A stretch of 64,000 bases of DNA from Apoderus coryli (GCA_911728435.2 OU452198.1:23160001-23224000), one strand, 5' to 3'; shown: positions 1 to 12,043, counted from the first letter of the stretch. Numbers and translations: made by a program. The notes: generated from the sequence alone by a model not told the origin.

Positions 1-216
1 GTCAGTTTGCTTGGAATGTTTTACATTACATATCATGTTATTCACTGACAATAAAGCAGGTGTTTTTTTATTAGTATAATTATAATAAAAGGTCATTAAC
101 CTATTAAACTGTTTGAATAGTCTTTGACTTGGTTGTTTATTATTACACTGCAAAGGATCAAGATTAAAAAACATTTTCGAAATATGAAACCAGTACAATC
201 AATCAATTTTTCTTAC

Positions 217-371
217 CTGACACTCATCAATTTTCGTCAAGTTTTGGTAAATACCTTCATATGAAGCCCGTTGTGGATTCGAATCCGCAACGGATGCCCG
301 CATAAGAACTTCTTTACTCTTTAGTGTAAAAGAACTTTCCAAACTCATGTCGCTTTTTGGATTCAGATTGT
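217..371 (-). CDS. Putative internal exon, copy 1 of 3
   Basis: On the minus strand a 155-bp open block lies between a TTTTTTAG acceptor and a CAG|GTAAGA donor. It reads DNLNPKSDMSLESSFTLK and onward to YQNL and KIDECQ with no stop. Length 155 is not a multiple of three, so it would change phase. I do not recognise the family. It repeats at 3880-4034 and 5562-5716 with a few substitutions. Because the MADF frame at 1764-1979 lies upstream on the same strand, the two could belong to one gene; that is inference from position only. Confidence 0.45.
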
Positions 372-1304
372 CTAAAAAAAATAAAATAAATAATTTTTCA
401 AAAAAACTAATAATTACATAATTAGAGCAACAGACCATAATATGTAGCTAATGTATATTTATAAATTTATACAGGGTGTCGGTTTGATACTTTTTTGTGA
501 AAATAAAATAAAATATAATAAATATAAAAGACAATCAAATTTGCTATCAACTGATAATATATCATGTCCCTATACCTAATTAATAATGTTTTCGATATAA
601 TCGCATTAATATTTAAAAATTTCGATTTATTATAATAGCTTGCAATGGAAATTGTCGTGTGTCAATTTTCTAATTATTTTGACAGTTTGCGAGTGCATTA
701 ATTATTTTCTGTCAAGATTGGGTTTTGTAAATCTAGCTTTGAGTTGCAAGTACTAATAATGTTTATTTCTAACGCAGTAATCCATTATAAAGAGGAGCGG
801 TGGATATAGAATTATTAAAACGACGTCTACTCCACAAGTAAACCATACATTAAAATAAAAAATGTCCGTAAATAACAAATTAAATAGAATGGGAGCATTG
901 CCGGCAAGATTACTAGTTATATTTAAGTATTTAATGTACGGAGAAATAAAAACATACAATTTGCTATACTGAAATCAGTTTTACTTAAAATTATAACAAT
1001 ATAAATAAATATTACATAGAAATAATCAAAAAATATACAAATTATCTACCTATTTTTATAAAATAAAACCAGTGGATCAACAAAATTAACAAACTTGAAT
1101 TCATAACTGTATAAGCACGTAGTAAAGACAAACAATACAAACGTACACGCACACACTTTTATTAAACTGCGCCTGCAGTACAAATTTGAACATACATTAT
1201 AATATCTACAAGCGGCCAATGGACTCAGTTGCACTCCTCGAGACAATAGTTCATACTTACAAATAAATTGAGCTCGAATGGAATATATATTGATACATTT
1301 CTTG

Positions 1305-1757
1305 TATCTCTCAGTCGTGGCGCAACAGAAACAAACTTATAGTGAACTTGAGTAAGTCCGTCCCCATCCAGTTTAATAAGTTTCAAACAAACTTGCCATT
1401 TAATGTGAACTTTGGTGGACATAATCTTCCGTGGGCTGATCTTGTTAGCAGTTTTGGTCGATCGTGAACTCATGTGGACGGATCAACTTAGCAGTGTTTG
1501 TGCTAAGGTAAATAAGCAATGCTATGTCCTGTTCTCATTAAGATCTATCTTTAATCGACGTACTCTCTTATCAATGTATTATGCGTTAATCTACCCAACG
1601 TTATCTTATAATATCATTTCTTGGGGGCCCTCGACGGAATTGCATCGAATATTCGTTTCACAAAAGCGGGCTATTCGCTTGATATTTGGACTATCTGGCC
1701 GTGACACATGTAAACCTTTATTTATTAGAGAAAAAATATTAACAGTTTTTTCATTGT
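1305..1757 (+). pseudogene. Non-LTR retrotransposon RT fragment
   Basis: Two frames together encode the C-terminal part of a non-LTR reverse transcriptase. The first reads NRNKLIVNLSK and FGGHNLPWADL; a frameshift near 1430 leads to ELMWTDQLSSVCAKVNKQ, LLSMYYALIYPTLSYNIISW and a VSQKRAIRLIFGL segment. The pattern (LxVNxxK, then a YYALxxPxLSYxIxxWG thumb region and QKRAIR) is typical of the CR1/L2/Jockey-like group. Both ends are truncated: the left edge abuts module b near 1303 and the right edge merges into the minus-strand MADF frame near 1750. Partial copies lie at 6650-6830 and 10021-10310. Confidence 0.7.
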
Positions 1758-1763
1758 TGCCTT

Positions 1764-1979
1764 CTATCTTCGGAATGAAGACAACAAAGACGCCATTTTT
1801 GCTGTAACATTTTCGCTATTGGTATTAAATTTAGTAGCGAGATATTGCCAGGCATCATGCTTTTTATTGTGTACATGGTAGTTGCTGTTAGTTGGGTCCC
1901 ATAATTCTGGTTTAGATTCATATAGTTGAATCAATTCCACAACTTTTTCGTCATTCCAATATTGATCCTTATTAGACAT
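1764..1979 (-). CDS. MADF-domain fragment, copy 1
   Basis: A 71-codon frame starts MSNKDQYWNDEKVVELIQLY and contains PELWDPTNSNYH and DAWQYLATKF, ending SSFRR then TAG. This matches the MADF (Myb/SANT-like) DNA-binding domain: LIxxYxxxPxLWDPxxxxY, a W-hinge and a final basic helix. Such domains occur in insect transcription factors and in accessory genes of PIF/Harbinger transposons. Most of the domain is present, but the frame stops just where the third helix would end; the next codons read KATMKK, so the stop may be a point mutation. Upstream is an unusually GC-rich stretch. It is either a captured host gene start or a transposon accessory gene. Confidence 0.55.
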   Translation of the reverse strand: MSNKDQYWNDEKVVELIQLYESKPELWDPTNSNYHVHNKKHDAWQYLATKFNTNSENVTAKMASLLSSFRR

Positions 1980-2039
1980 TTTCACTCCTTCACTGCAGAT
2001 AGCAAATGAGCTAGCTGGCGCACCGTGTGCAATTAGAAT

Positions 2040-2235
2040 AATAAAGAGCATTTCCCGTCCAAACCAAGTGCATCTGGCGCGAGCGCGCGTTGCGAATTTC
2101 CTTTGATATAGCGACAAGTGAGTAGAAACAACAGCAAACGCGCGCAGCGCAGGGCGTTCGTGTGCGCCTTCTCGTTCACACCAACCGCGCTGCAACGTTC
2201 GCGAATGCGCGGCGCGGCGCGTCCTGTTTGGATGC
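2040..2235 (-). promoter_or_regulatory. GC/CpG-rich stretch upstream of MADF frame
   Basis: This segment is dense in GCGC, CGCG and GCGCAG words in a window that is otherwise strongly AT-rich. It sits directly upstream of the minus-strand MADF start and repeats at 10585-10765. It could be a 5' UTR or promoter copied with the MADF frame. No TATA or initiator can be assigned with confidence. Confidence 0.3.
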
Positions 2236-2533
2236 ACCTTTAGAATCATCAATTGAAATATGGGCACGTACATTAAAATACAAAATGTCCGTAAATAACA
2301 AATTAAATAGAATGGGAGCATTGCCGGCAAGATTCCTCATTATATTTAAGTACTTAATGTACGGAGAAATAAAAACATACAATTTGCTATACTGAAATCA
2401 GTTGTATTTAAAATTAGAATATAAATAAATATTATCACATAGAAATAATAAAAAAATATATAAATTATCTACCTATTTTTATAAAATAAAATCAGTGGAT
2501 CAACAACATTAACAAACTTGAATTCATAACTGT

Positions 2534-3075
2534 TCGAAGGGTGATTAGTTTTATCCCCCCGAAGATTACTTTGCTCTCGCTTGGGTGGCTGAGAGCAGCG
2601 GTAATAGTTAAGCAACACTGTTAGGAAGAGCAGTCTCACTCCCCTACTTGGCATAAAGGTTACTTGTGCAACAGTGTTGGTTTGTTAGTTAGGAACCACT
2701 GTTAGGAAGAGCAGTCTCACTCCCCTACTAGGCATAAAGGTGACTTGTGCAACAGTGGTGGTTTTAATTGAGAAACAATGTTTGATTGAATCTGATTTTA
2801 TTAAAAATTAATCAACTATTTATATACAAAATAATGCTGAAAACAGCTAAAATTATTACTAATTTAATTTACATTATTATGTACAAATATTTAATATAAA
2901 AATGCAACCTAAGGGAAAAGCGAAAGTAAAATATGGAACGTTTAAAAATTGCTATTAAGTAAAAATTGCAAACTATTAGAAGAATTGGGAATATTTAGTC
3001 ATAGGCGTCGTGGTATAATTTTTAGCTAATAATAAAAAAATATTATTTATTTTAAATATAATGTCTATGATTAGA
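2534..3075. mobile_element. 542-bp insertion with 9-bp target duplication
   Basis: Module b is interrupted here. CATAACTGT occurs at 2525-2533 and again at 3076-3084, while the intact copies at 4768 and 11064 read straight through CATAACTGTATAAGC. The insert therefore has a 9-bp target-site duplication. It has no open frame and no clear terminal inverted repeat. Its left part holds two short hairpin units. Confidence 0.7.
2612..2762. repeat. Two tandem hairpin units
   Basis: Two similar units of about 65 bp share GGAAGAGCAGTCTCACTCCC and a GCATAAAGGT core. Each is bounded by an inverted pair, CACTGTT/AACAGTG in the first and CCACTGTT/AACAGTGG in the second, so each could fold back. Their ends changed together, keeping the pairing. 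Confidence 0.7.
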
Positions 3076-3115
3076 CATAACTGTATAAGCACTTAGTAAA
3101 GACAAACAATACAAA

Positions 3116-3120
<5 letters not shown>

Positions 3121-3151
<31 letters not shown>

Positions 3152-3163
3152 ATCACACACACA
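3121..3163. repeat. (CA)n microsatellite
   Basis: About fifteen CA units followed by an interrupted CA run. The matching position in the next module copy (4810-4848) also has a CA run of different length. Confidence 0.95.
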
Positions 3164-3879
3164 CTTTTATTATACTGCGCCTGCAGTACAAATTTGAACA
3201 TACATTATAAAATCTACAAGCGGCCAATGAACTCAGTTGCAATCCTCGAGACAATAGTTCAACCTTACAAATAAATTGAGATCGAATGGAATATATCGAT
3301 ACATTTCTTGTTTCTCTAATAATGAAAGAAATAATATATCGATACATTTTTGCATCTCTATTAATGAAAGAAAGAATATATCGATATATTTCTCCATCTC
3401 TATTAGAGACAGAAAGTTGACATTTCGAGCATCCGCGTCAAATTAAATGTATCCGTTCGAGTAACAATATATGCACCAGTACTTTTCCGACTAGTTGCCA
3501 TCGGGATTTTTTTCATTGTAATTGTGCGTAATTAACAATTACAGTTTATAAAGGGTTTTATAAAAATACATACGGTCATTTTTTTAGGATTTATATAAAA
3601 TTAAATAAGTAACTTTTTTTGTAGAAAATGGAGTCATTCGAAAAAAAAAAATATGTTGTTTCACACGGCAGATTTAATGCCTTGGCTGCTTTCCAAGCCT
3701 CAGCTCCGCCTCGTCTATAAAACACTAGCCGCGGCATTAAATCTGACACTTTTCTGCTTAGTAAAACAAATATTAACTACTTATACTGTTCATATCCGGC
3801 AGTAAAATATTTTTCAAGTCTTGACATTAAAAAACATTCTCGAAATATGAAACCAGTACAATCAATCAATTTTTCTTAC

Positions 3880-4034
3880 CTGACACTCATCAATTTTCTT
3901 CAAGTTTTGGTAAATACCTTCATATGAAGCCCGTTGTGGATTCGAATCCGCAACGGATGCCTGCATAAGAACTTCTTTACTCTTTAGTGTAAAAGAACTT
4001 TCCAAACTCATGTCCCTTTTTGTATTCAGATTGT
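3880..4034 (-). CDS. Putative internal exon, copy 2 of 3
   Basis: Second copy of the 155-bp exon-like block, again with an AG acceptor after a T-run and a CAG|GTAAGA donor. Relative to copy 1 it differs by a few substitutions (for example VLMQASV instead of VLMRASV and NLKKID instead of NLTKID) and stays open. Confidence 0.45.
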
Positions 4035-5561
4035 CTAAAAAAAAATAAAATAAACAATTTTTCAAATGAACTAATAATTACAGCAACAGACCATAATATG
4101 TAGCTAGTGTATATTTGTAAATTTATACAGGGTGTCGGTTTGATACTTTTTTGTGAAAATAAAATAAAATATAATAAATATAAATGACAATCAAATTTGC
4201 TATCAACTGATAATATATCATGTCCCTATACCTAATTAATAATGTTTTCGATATAATCGCATTAATATTTAAAAATTTCGATTTATTGTTAATATCTTGC
4301 AATGGAAATTGTCATGTGGCAATTTTCTAATTATTTTGACAGTTTGCGAGTGCATTAATTATTTTCTGTCAAGATTGGCTTTTGTAAATCTAGCTTTGAG
4401 TTGCAAGTACTAATAATGTTTATTTCTAACGAAATAATCCATTATAAAGAGGAGCGGTGGATATAGAATTATTAAAACGACACGACGTCTACTCCACAAG
4501 TAAAACATACATTAAAATAAAAAATGTCCGTAAATAACAAATTAAATAGAATGGGAGCATTGCCGGCAGGATTACTAGTTATATTTAAGTACTTAATGTA
4601 CGGAGAAATAAAAACATACAATTTGCTATACTGAAATCAGTTGTATTTAAAATTAGAACAATATAAATAAATATTATCACATAGAAATAATAAAAAAATA
4701 TATAAATTATCTACCTATTTTTATAAAATAAAATCAGTGGATCAACAAAATTAACAAACTTGAATTCATAACTGTATAAGCACTTAGTAAAGACAAACAA
4801 TACAAACGTACACACACACACACACACACACACCATCACACACACACTTTTATTATACTGCGCCTGCAGTACAAATTTGAACATACATTATAATATCTAC
4901 AAGCGGCCAATGAACTCAGTTGCAATCCTCGAGACAATAGTTCAACCTTACAAATAAATTGAGATCGAATGGAATATATCGATACATTTCTTGTTTCTCT
5001 AATAATGAAAGAAATAATATATCGATACATTTTTGCATCTCTATTAATGAAAGAAAGAATATATCGATATATTTCTCCATCTCTATTAGAGACAGAAAGT
5101 TGACATTTCGAGCATCCGCGTCAAATTAAATGTATCCGTTCGAGTAACAATATATGCACCAGTACTTTTCCGACTAGCTGCCATCGGGATTTTTTTCATT
5201 GTAATTGTGCGTAATTAACAATTACAGTTTATAAAGGGTTTTATAAAAATACATACGGTCATTTTTTTAGGATTTATATAAAATTAAATAAGTAACTTTT
5301 TTTGTAGAAAATGGAGTCATTCGAAAAAAAAAATATGTTGTTTCACACGGCAGATTTAATGCCTTGGCTGCTTTCCAAGCCTCAGCTCCGCCTCGTCTAT
5401 AAAACACTAGCCGCGGCATTAAATCTGACACTTTTCTGCTTAGTAAAACAAATATTAACTACTTATACTGTTCATATCCGGCAGTAAAATATTTTTCAAG
5501 TCTTGACATTAAAAAACATTCTCGAAATATGAAACCAGTACAATCAATCAATTTTTCTTAC

Positions 5562-5716
5562 CTGACACTCATCAATTTTCTTCAAGTTTTGGTAAATACC
5601 TTCATATGAAGCCCGTTGTGCATTCGAATCCGCAACGGATGCCTGCATAAGAACTTCTTTACTCTTTAGTGTAAAAGAACTTTCCAAACTCATGTCCCTT
5701 TTTGTATTTAGATTGT
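5562..5716 (-). CDS. Putative internal exon, copy 3 of 3
   Basis: Third copy, 155 bp, splice sites intact. One codon changes Pro to Ala (ADSNAQRASY). Being open in three copies with both splice sites kept is compatible with recent duplication as much as with selection. Confidence 0.45.
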
Positions 5717-6649
5717 CTAAAAAAAAAATAAAATAAACAATTTTTCAAATGAACTAATAATTACAGCAACATACCATAATATGTAGCTAGTGTATATTTG
5801 TAAATTTATACAGGGTGTCGGTTTGATACTTTTTTGTGAAAATAAAATAAAATATAATAAATATAAATGACAATAAAATTTGCTATCAACTGATAATATA
5901 TCATGTCCCTATACCTAATTAATAATGTTTTCGATATAATCGCATTAATATTTAAAAATTTCGATTTATTGTTAATATCTTGCAATGGAAATTGTCATGT
6001 GGCAATTTTCTAATTATTTTGACAGTTTGCGAGTGCATTAATTATTTTCTGTCAAGATTGGCTTTTGTAAATCTAGCTTTGAGTTGCAAGTACTAATAAT
6101 GTTTATTTCTAACGAAGTAATCCATTATAAAGAGGAGCGGTGGATATAGAATTATTAAAACGACACGACGTCTACTCCACAAGTAAAACATACATTAAAA
6201 TAAAAAATGTCCGTAAATAACAAATTAAATAGAATGGGAGCATTGCCGGCAGGATTACTAGTTATATTTAAGTACTTAATGTACGGAGAAATAAAAACAT
6301 ACAATTTGCTATACTGAAATCAGTTTTACTTAAAATTATAACAATATAAATAAATATTACATAGAAATAATCAAAAAATATACAAATTATCTACCTATTT
6401 TTATAAAATTAAACCTGTGGATCAACAAAGTTAACAAACTTGAATTCATAACTGTATAAGCACGTAGTAAAGACAAACAATACAAGCGTATACGCACACA
6501 CTTTTATTAAACTGCGCCTGCAGTACAAATTTGAACATACATTATAATATCTACAAGCGGCCAATGGACTCAGTTGCAATCCTCGAGACAATAGTTCAAA
6601 CTTACAAATAAATTGAGATCGAATGGAATATATCGATACATTTCTTGTA

Positions 6650-6830
6650 TCTCTCAGTCGTGGTGCAACAGAAACAAACTTATAGTGAACTTGAGTAAGT
6701 TCGTCCCCATCCAGTTTAATAAGTTTCAAACAAACTTGCCATTTAATCTGAACTTTGGTGGACATAATCTTCCGTGGGCTGATCTTGTTAGCTTGTTGGT
6801 TTGGTCGATCGTGGACTCATGTGGACGGAT
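6650..6830 (+). pseudogene. Non-LTR RT fragment, left part of a split copy
   Basis: The same RT segment as at 1305, reading WCNRNKLIVNLSKFVPIQF and FGGHNLPWADLVSLL. It stops at GGAT where a long LTR begins; the rest of the RT resumes at 10021. Confidence 0.7.
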
Positions 6831-9800
6831 TGTAACGTTAAAATTTAAGCTAGCGTTACTATTGACTTAATCCCTACCACCTATTACCTTTTGAACACCG
6901 TTTACACCGAAAGGATTAAGTACTTACCCCTTACCAAGTGTCTACCGTTCTAATTGGCAAAGTAAAACACATTTTGGTACCTGTTTTGACCCAACTTTAT
7001 TGAACACTTATACACAGTTCATTGTTACGGTATTTTACTCCATTTGCCACTTGTGTGATATAATTTATGGCCCTGATTTATCACTGTCAATATCCTGAAA
7101 TATGCGAGACTGTTTTAGCGTAATTTTATGGTAATTGTAAATATTTATTGGGTACTTACAGAATGAGGATGTCCTTGGCTATGCCCTTGTTTGTTTTGGT
7201 CGATTGGGTAGCTTGGCTGTGTTCTTCAAGGCTTTCGTGGCCCCTTTATCAAACCTGTGATAACGCTTGACTTCGCTCTTATTTTGTGCAATAATTACTG
7301 AACTTGTCTTCATGATTGTACCTGTGGAGAAAGGAGAATGTTTACTTTACCTATATTACTCTTATTTTGGACTCTACCTGTTACTTGTGTTGAGTATTTC
7401 CACACTTGAGTAGTCCTTCTGACTAGTCTTGCTTTTGAGCTGATTACTATTTTAATCCACATAATATTTTGGTTGTGTAGCCTTGGGAAGCTTTTATGAT
7501 TTGTATCGTATGTTTCCGATACCTTTTTAGTCCTGAAAATTAATTGTAATAGCTGTGATCATCGAGTTTGTTATGTAAACAAACGCCGGCTCGAACACCG
7601 TGTTGTTATCATAGTATAAGATATGGAAGTATACGTAGTAACTATATGATCGAACACCTACCGTATTTCTACTTACCTTTAACTGAGTTTTCCATACTTA
7701 TTACAGTTAATTAATGCATATTTATTCGTGAATACTTAATATTTTTAATTAAATAATATTGCATCCGTCAAACGCGATGTTGTGTTGACGTACCTAATTG
7801 ACATTTGCGCGGTGTTGACGCGATGTATCGCGAATGTTGCAACAGGTTAAGCCCATTGTCGCCAACTGTTGATTGTTGTGGAATTACAAGTTATACCACA
7901 TAATCCATATGTAAAAGCTAGTAAAACTTGTCAATTACATGGTTGAGAATAGAGTTGAGTAATAATTTACATCGTACGCATTGTTTGGGTATAGTTCGGG
8001 CATGTTTGACGAACGAACATTCTGACCTGTGGTGGAAGTCCATCTCGGCTGGAGCGAGATATTGTTAGTGTTGGTCAAGACAGGGGGTGCCACTGTCTTC
8101 TTGTTCAATTTCCGAATTGCCATTTTTGGTGCTTGTCCACTTCTATTCTGGGTGTTGTTGAAGATTTTTGCTGGACGGCCATTTTGTGGTATTTTTATAA
8201 AAATTATTTGGTAATAATTTTTAACCCAAAGTTGGGGAATATTTAGAGCCGTTTCGGTATTGGGACATTTGAGAAACTGTTGTTGATTGTTTGGATTGTA
8301 AGTTTTGGAGTTCCCGTCTGCTCAGAGAGCAGGATTAAATAAATCTTCACCACCACGTGAGTAGTCAAATGTTCATACCAATTTTCTCGTTACTTACGTT
8401 ACATTTCTTTTAGCCCGTTATGGTAATTCTCTCCACTAACAACAGAGAGTAACTTCCGATCGATCTACCGATCAAGAAAACCCTCGCGAAGAGGTCAGTA
8501 ATTTGAATTGTCAAGAAACTTAGGTTTTATCACTAATAGCTTTTGCTTTTAGGGTTTTTGTTTTAGTTCTAGTTGTAGTTTGGTTTTTGGTTATGGTTTT
8601 GGTTTCCGGTTTAGGGTATATCTAGTACCTAACTCATTTGGTTCTACCAGTCCACCCCGTCCCGTTACGCCGTGATTCCTGCGTTATACCGAGCCGTTGT
8701 GTGGTTGTTATGGTACTGGTATTGGTATAATCAAAGAATGGTTTTCTTCCGATAATGTTTGTGTGCTCCGGACCGACAAGACAAAGAATTTGCCTAGTGA
8801 AGGTTTGTCAGAATGCTGCCGGACTGTAAGTCATCTTGTTTGTATATTTCATGGCCTTCAGCGTAGGAATGTTGTAAATTTTAAAAGTTATTTAGTACTT
8901 AGTGTTTTATAGAATTTCTCTTTTTTATATTGGTGATTTCCATAGTGGCCTTCAGCCTTATTTATTTTTAATGCTAATGTGTAACAGGTCTAATTTTGAC
9001 TCCGGCCTTCAGCCTGCGTGTTCACGTTATTGAGACCTCTTGGCTACCTTTTTACGTAGAGTCAGTTTGTATTTATTTTGGACCTGCGTACTAGGTACTC
9101 AATTACTTAACGTTAGTTATAACGACGCGTTGTAACTCTGCTGTGAGCTCTTCGTGCGCACGTCGGGTATTCAGGGGCGTCTGAAATTATTTGTGAAATG
9201 ACAGACTTATTATAGTACTTGCGTAATTGTATACGGTTTCATATTATTTCGTTAAGCAGTTATGTAAATGCTAACTTAGTGTTAATTGTTACTATTTCTT
9301 CACGGAGAAGGAAGCCTTTTCACATTACGGTTCATATCTGGGACGCAGTAATTTGTATAATTTAAGCGATTACGCATTAATTCAATGAATATTATTTATC
9401 TCTTACTATGTATTTAAGCAGTGTTTATTTGATAACGAATTGCCGTTATTAACGGATCACCGATTTTAACTTGTTGAATGTTTACCGTTATTGACTTGTT
9501 GGATGTTTTCCGTTATTAACGTGTTGAATAGCTACCGTTATTAACTTGTTGAATACTTACCTTTGTTAACTTGTTGAATTCTTCCGCTATTTATGCAACA
9601 ATTTGAAATCACCAATAATAATAATTTTACGTTAAATTTATATGAAGTGTTTTATTTGGCACTGAAGTGGCAGCACACTGAGTGATTAGTGACGACCCCA
9701 TAAATATTTGTAGAGTTCCCTTAGGTTGTGAGGTGGATACTGCTCTGTATCATTTTCACGGTTTAGGTGATACGGTGTAATTTTTGGTGACCCAGTGAAG

Positions 9801-10020
9801 TAAATAAATCGTGTGGCGCCCCTATTATTCATCACATTTCCTACCCCCCCTTCTCCACTGATTAGTTGGTCGGCCTTCACTGAAGTTACCGCACTCGTCC
9901 TCACACGTAGTTTGGAAAAAGATCGTGGAATCTCTAATATTTATTTATGACATCTTGCCTGACTACTGAGAACTTAATACTTATAATTAAATATAATAAA
10001 ATAAATAAAAATTCGCCACA
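6831..10020. mobile_element. Solo LTR, 3190 bp
   Basis: A block beginning TGTAACGTT and ending CGCCACA is bounded by GGAT on both sides (6827-6830 and 10021-10024). The intact RT copy at 1474-1500 reads GTGGACGGATCAAC with no insertion, so the empty site is known. TG...CA termini with a 4-bp target duplication fit a Ty3/Gypsy-type LTR, left alone after LTR-LTR recombination. No gag or pol coding is visible inside; short frames are chance. It includes a TTTTGGTT-rich stretch near 8530-8620 and a minisatellite at 9465-9595. It is not the LTR of the intact Gypsy at 43382. Orientation cannot be set. Confidence 0.75.
9465..9595. repeat. 26-28 bp minisatellite
   Basis: About five degenerate units of AACTTGTTGAATGTTTACCG type follow each other inside the solo LTR. 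Confidence 0.75.
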
Positions 10021-10310
10021 GGATCAACAGCAGTGTTTGTGCTAAGGTAAATAAGCAATGCTATGTCCTGTTCTCATTAAGATCTATCTTTAATCGACGT
10101 ACTCTCTTATCAATGTATTATGCGTTAATCTACCCAACGTTATCTTATAATATCATTTCTTGGGGGCCCTCGACGGAATTGCATCGAATATTCGTTTCAC
10201 AAAAGCGGGCTATTCGCTTGATATTTGGACTATCTGACAGTGACACATGTAAACCTTTATTTATTAGAGAAAAAATATTAACAGTTTTTTCATTTTTGCC
10301 TTCTATCTTC
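10021..10310 (+). pseudogene. Non-LTR RT fragment, right part of a split copy
   Basis: Continues the RT interrupted at 6830. It reads SSVCAKVNKQ in a shifted frame, then MYYALIYPTLSYNIISWG and QKRAIRLIFGLSDSDTCK. It ends by merging with the minus-strand MADF copy. Confidence 0.7.
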
Positions 10311-10518
10311 GGAATGAAGACAACAAAGACGCCATTTTTGCTCTAACATTTTCGCTATTGGTATTAAATTTAGTAGCGAGATATTGCCAGGCATCATGCT
10401 TTTTATTGCGTACATGGTAGTTGCTGTTAGTTGGGTCCCATAATTCTGGTTTAGATTCATATAGTTGAATCAATTCCACGACTTTTTCGTCATTCCAATC
10501 TTGATCCTTATTAGACAT
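10303..10518 (-). CDS. MADF-domain fragment, copy 2
   Basis: Same 71-codon MADF frame as at 1764-1979, starting MSNKDQDWNDEK and ending SSFRR-stop, with a few amino-acid changes (Y to D, H to R, T to R). The stop is shared by both copies, so it predates the duplication or is the genuine end of an exon-like frame. The GC-rich upstream stretch is also copied. Confidence 0.55.
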   Translation of the reverse strand: MSNKDQDWNDEKVVELIQLYESKPELWDPTNSNYHVRNKKHDAWQYLATKFNTNSENVRAKMASLLSSFRR

Positions 10519-11270
10519 TTTCACTCCTTCACTGCAGATAGCAAATGAGCTAGCTGGCGCACCGTGTGCAATTAGAATAATAAAGAGCATTTCCCGTCCA
10601 AACCAAGTGCATCTGGCGCGAGCGCGCGTTGCGAATTTCCTTTGATATAGCTACAAGCGAGTCGAAACAACAGCAAACGCGCGCAGCGCAGGGCGTTCGT
10701 GTGCGCCTTCTCGTCCACACCAACATCGCTGCAACGTTCGCGAATGCGCGGCGCGTCCTGTTTGGATGCACCTTTAGAATCATCAATTGAAATATGGGCA
10801 CGTACATTAAAATACAAAATGTCCGTAAATAACAAATTAAATAGAATGGGAGCATTGCCGGCAAGATTACTCATTATATTTAAGTACTTAATGTACGGAG
10901 AAATAAAAACATACAATTTGCTATACTGAAATCAGTTGTATTTAAAATTATAACAATATAAATAAATATTATCACATAGAAATAATAAAAAAATATATAA
11001 ATTATCTACCTATTTTTATAAAATAAAAGCAGTGGATCAACAAAATTAACAAACTTGAATTCATAACTGTATAAGCACTTAGTAAAAACAAACAATACAA
11101 ACGTACACACACACACTTTTATTATGCTGCGCCTGCAGTACAACATACATTATAATATCTACAAGCGGCCAATGGACTCAGTTGCAATCCTCGAGACAAT
11201 AGTTCAACCTTACAAATAAATTGAGATCGAATGGAATATATCGATACATTTCTTGTTTCTCTAATATCTA

Positions 11271-12040
11271 CAATTTCTGCTACGTCTCTGTAATCAAAAA
11301 CAACATACTTATTATATTCAGCAAATATGTTAAAAATGTTAAATATGGTTACTAACAACGACGTTGTCAGAGTCAAAGATTTATGAATGAGCTAAGCTCT
11401 ATCTAAAGTAGTAAGTTTAATAATGAATATTATGTATTTGTACTAACCTAAACCTTTAGTTTCTATTTAGCGATGCATATTATATTGGTTTCTTCTGTTA
11501 GTTTTCTCTGTTAGTGTACTTTGATTGTTTATAGGAAAGTTTGCATCCCATTATTATTTGCTATGAATAGATTCTAATACTGCAATGTTTTTCATATTAA
11601 GTAGCTATACATGCTGTGTCTGGAATGTTTTTAATGTAGTTTAAATTGTTTTGGAAGACATTTGTGTCAAGGTTTATAAAATTCATTGGAGGCCCTCTTG
11701 TTGGAAGCATTAGTAAAGAAGGTATTTACATTTTGTACCACTTACACTGTACCTAAATGATTAGCCTAAAATAGGTATTTTATTATATATTGCTTCTATT
11801 AAAATATGTACTTACATTATTAGATGTGGTTAATGCTAATTTTTTGAATATTGATATGTGTTGGTTGGCATTTGAACGATTAGTATAGGTATCTATTAAT
11901 AGATGTTTACATGTAAAATTACCTATATAGGATCGGGTTTTAGCTACAAAAATAATTAATATTAGGTATTAATAGAATATACTTACCGTAAAATACCGAG
12001 ATTACTTTTGTGTTTTTCATTTTTAGAACAAAATTTATTT
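11271..12040. other. AT-rich, no feature seen
   Basis: Beyond the end of the last module b I see no open frame, splice-bounded exon or clear repeat in this stretch. Confidence 0.6.
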
Positions 12041-12043
12041 ATA

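Larger units (their letters stand above)
150..11270. repeat. Local amplification of shared modules
   Basis: The first 11 kb is a mosaic of modules repeated in the same orientation. Module a (start near 166, 3828, 5507) carries a 155-bp exon-like block. Module b (near 860-1300, 2268-2525 continuing after an insertion at 3085-3312, 4511-4998, 6193-6650, 10800-11265) follows it. Module c (3313-3830 and 4998-5506) contains ATATCGATA-rich sequence. A non-LTR RT fragment and a MADF frame follow b in two copies. Order a-b-RT-MADF-b occurs at 150-2525 and again at 5507-11265, the second copy split by an LTR. The period between modules a at 3828 and 5507 is about 1679 bp. Copies are highly similar, which implies recent unequal exchange. 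Confidence 0.85.

Noticed and set aside
753..959. MYVFISPYIKYLNI frame repeated in every module b
   Set aside because: Conserved only because the module is copied; no splice or domain support, though its openness in all copies was noted.
8029..8214. Short frames inside the solo LTR
   Set aside because: No homology to gag or pol; chance.
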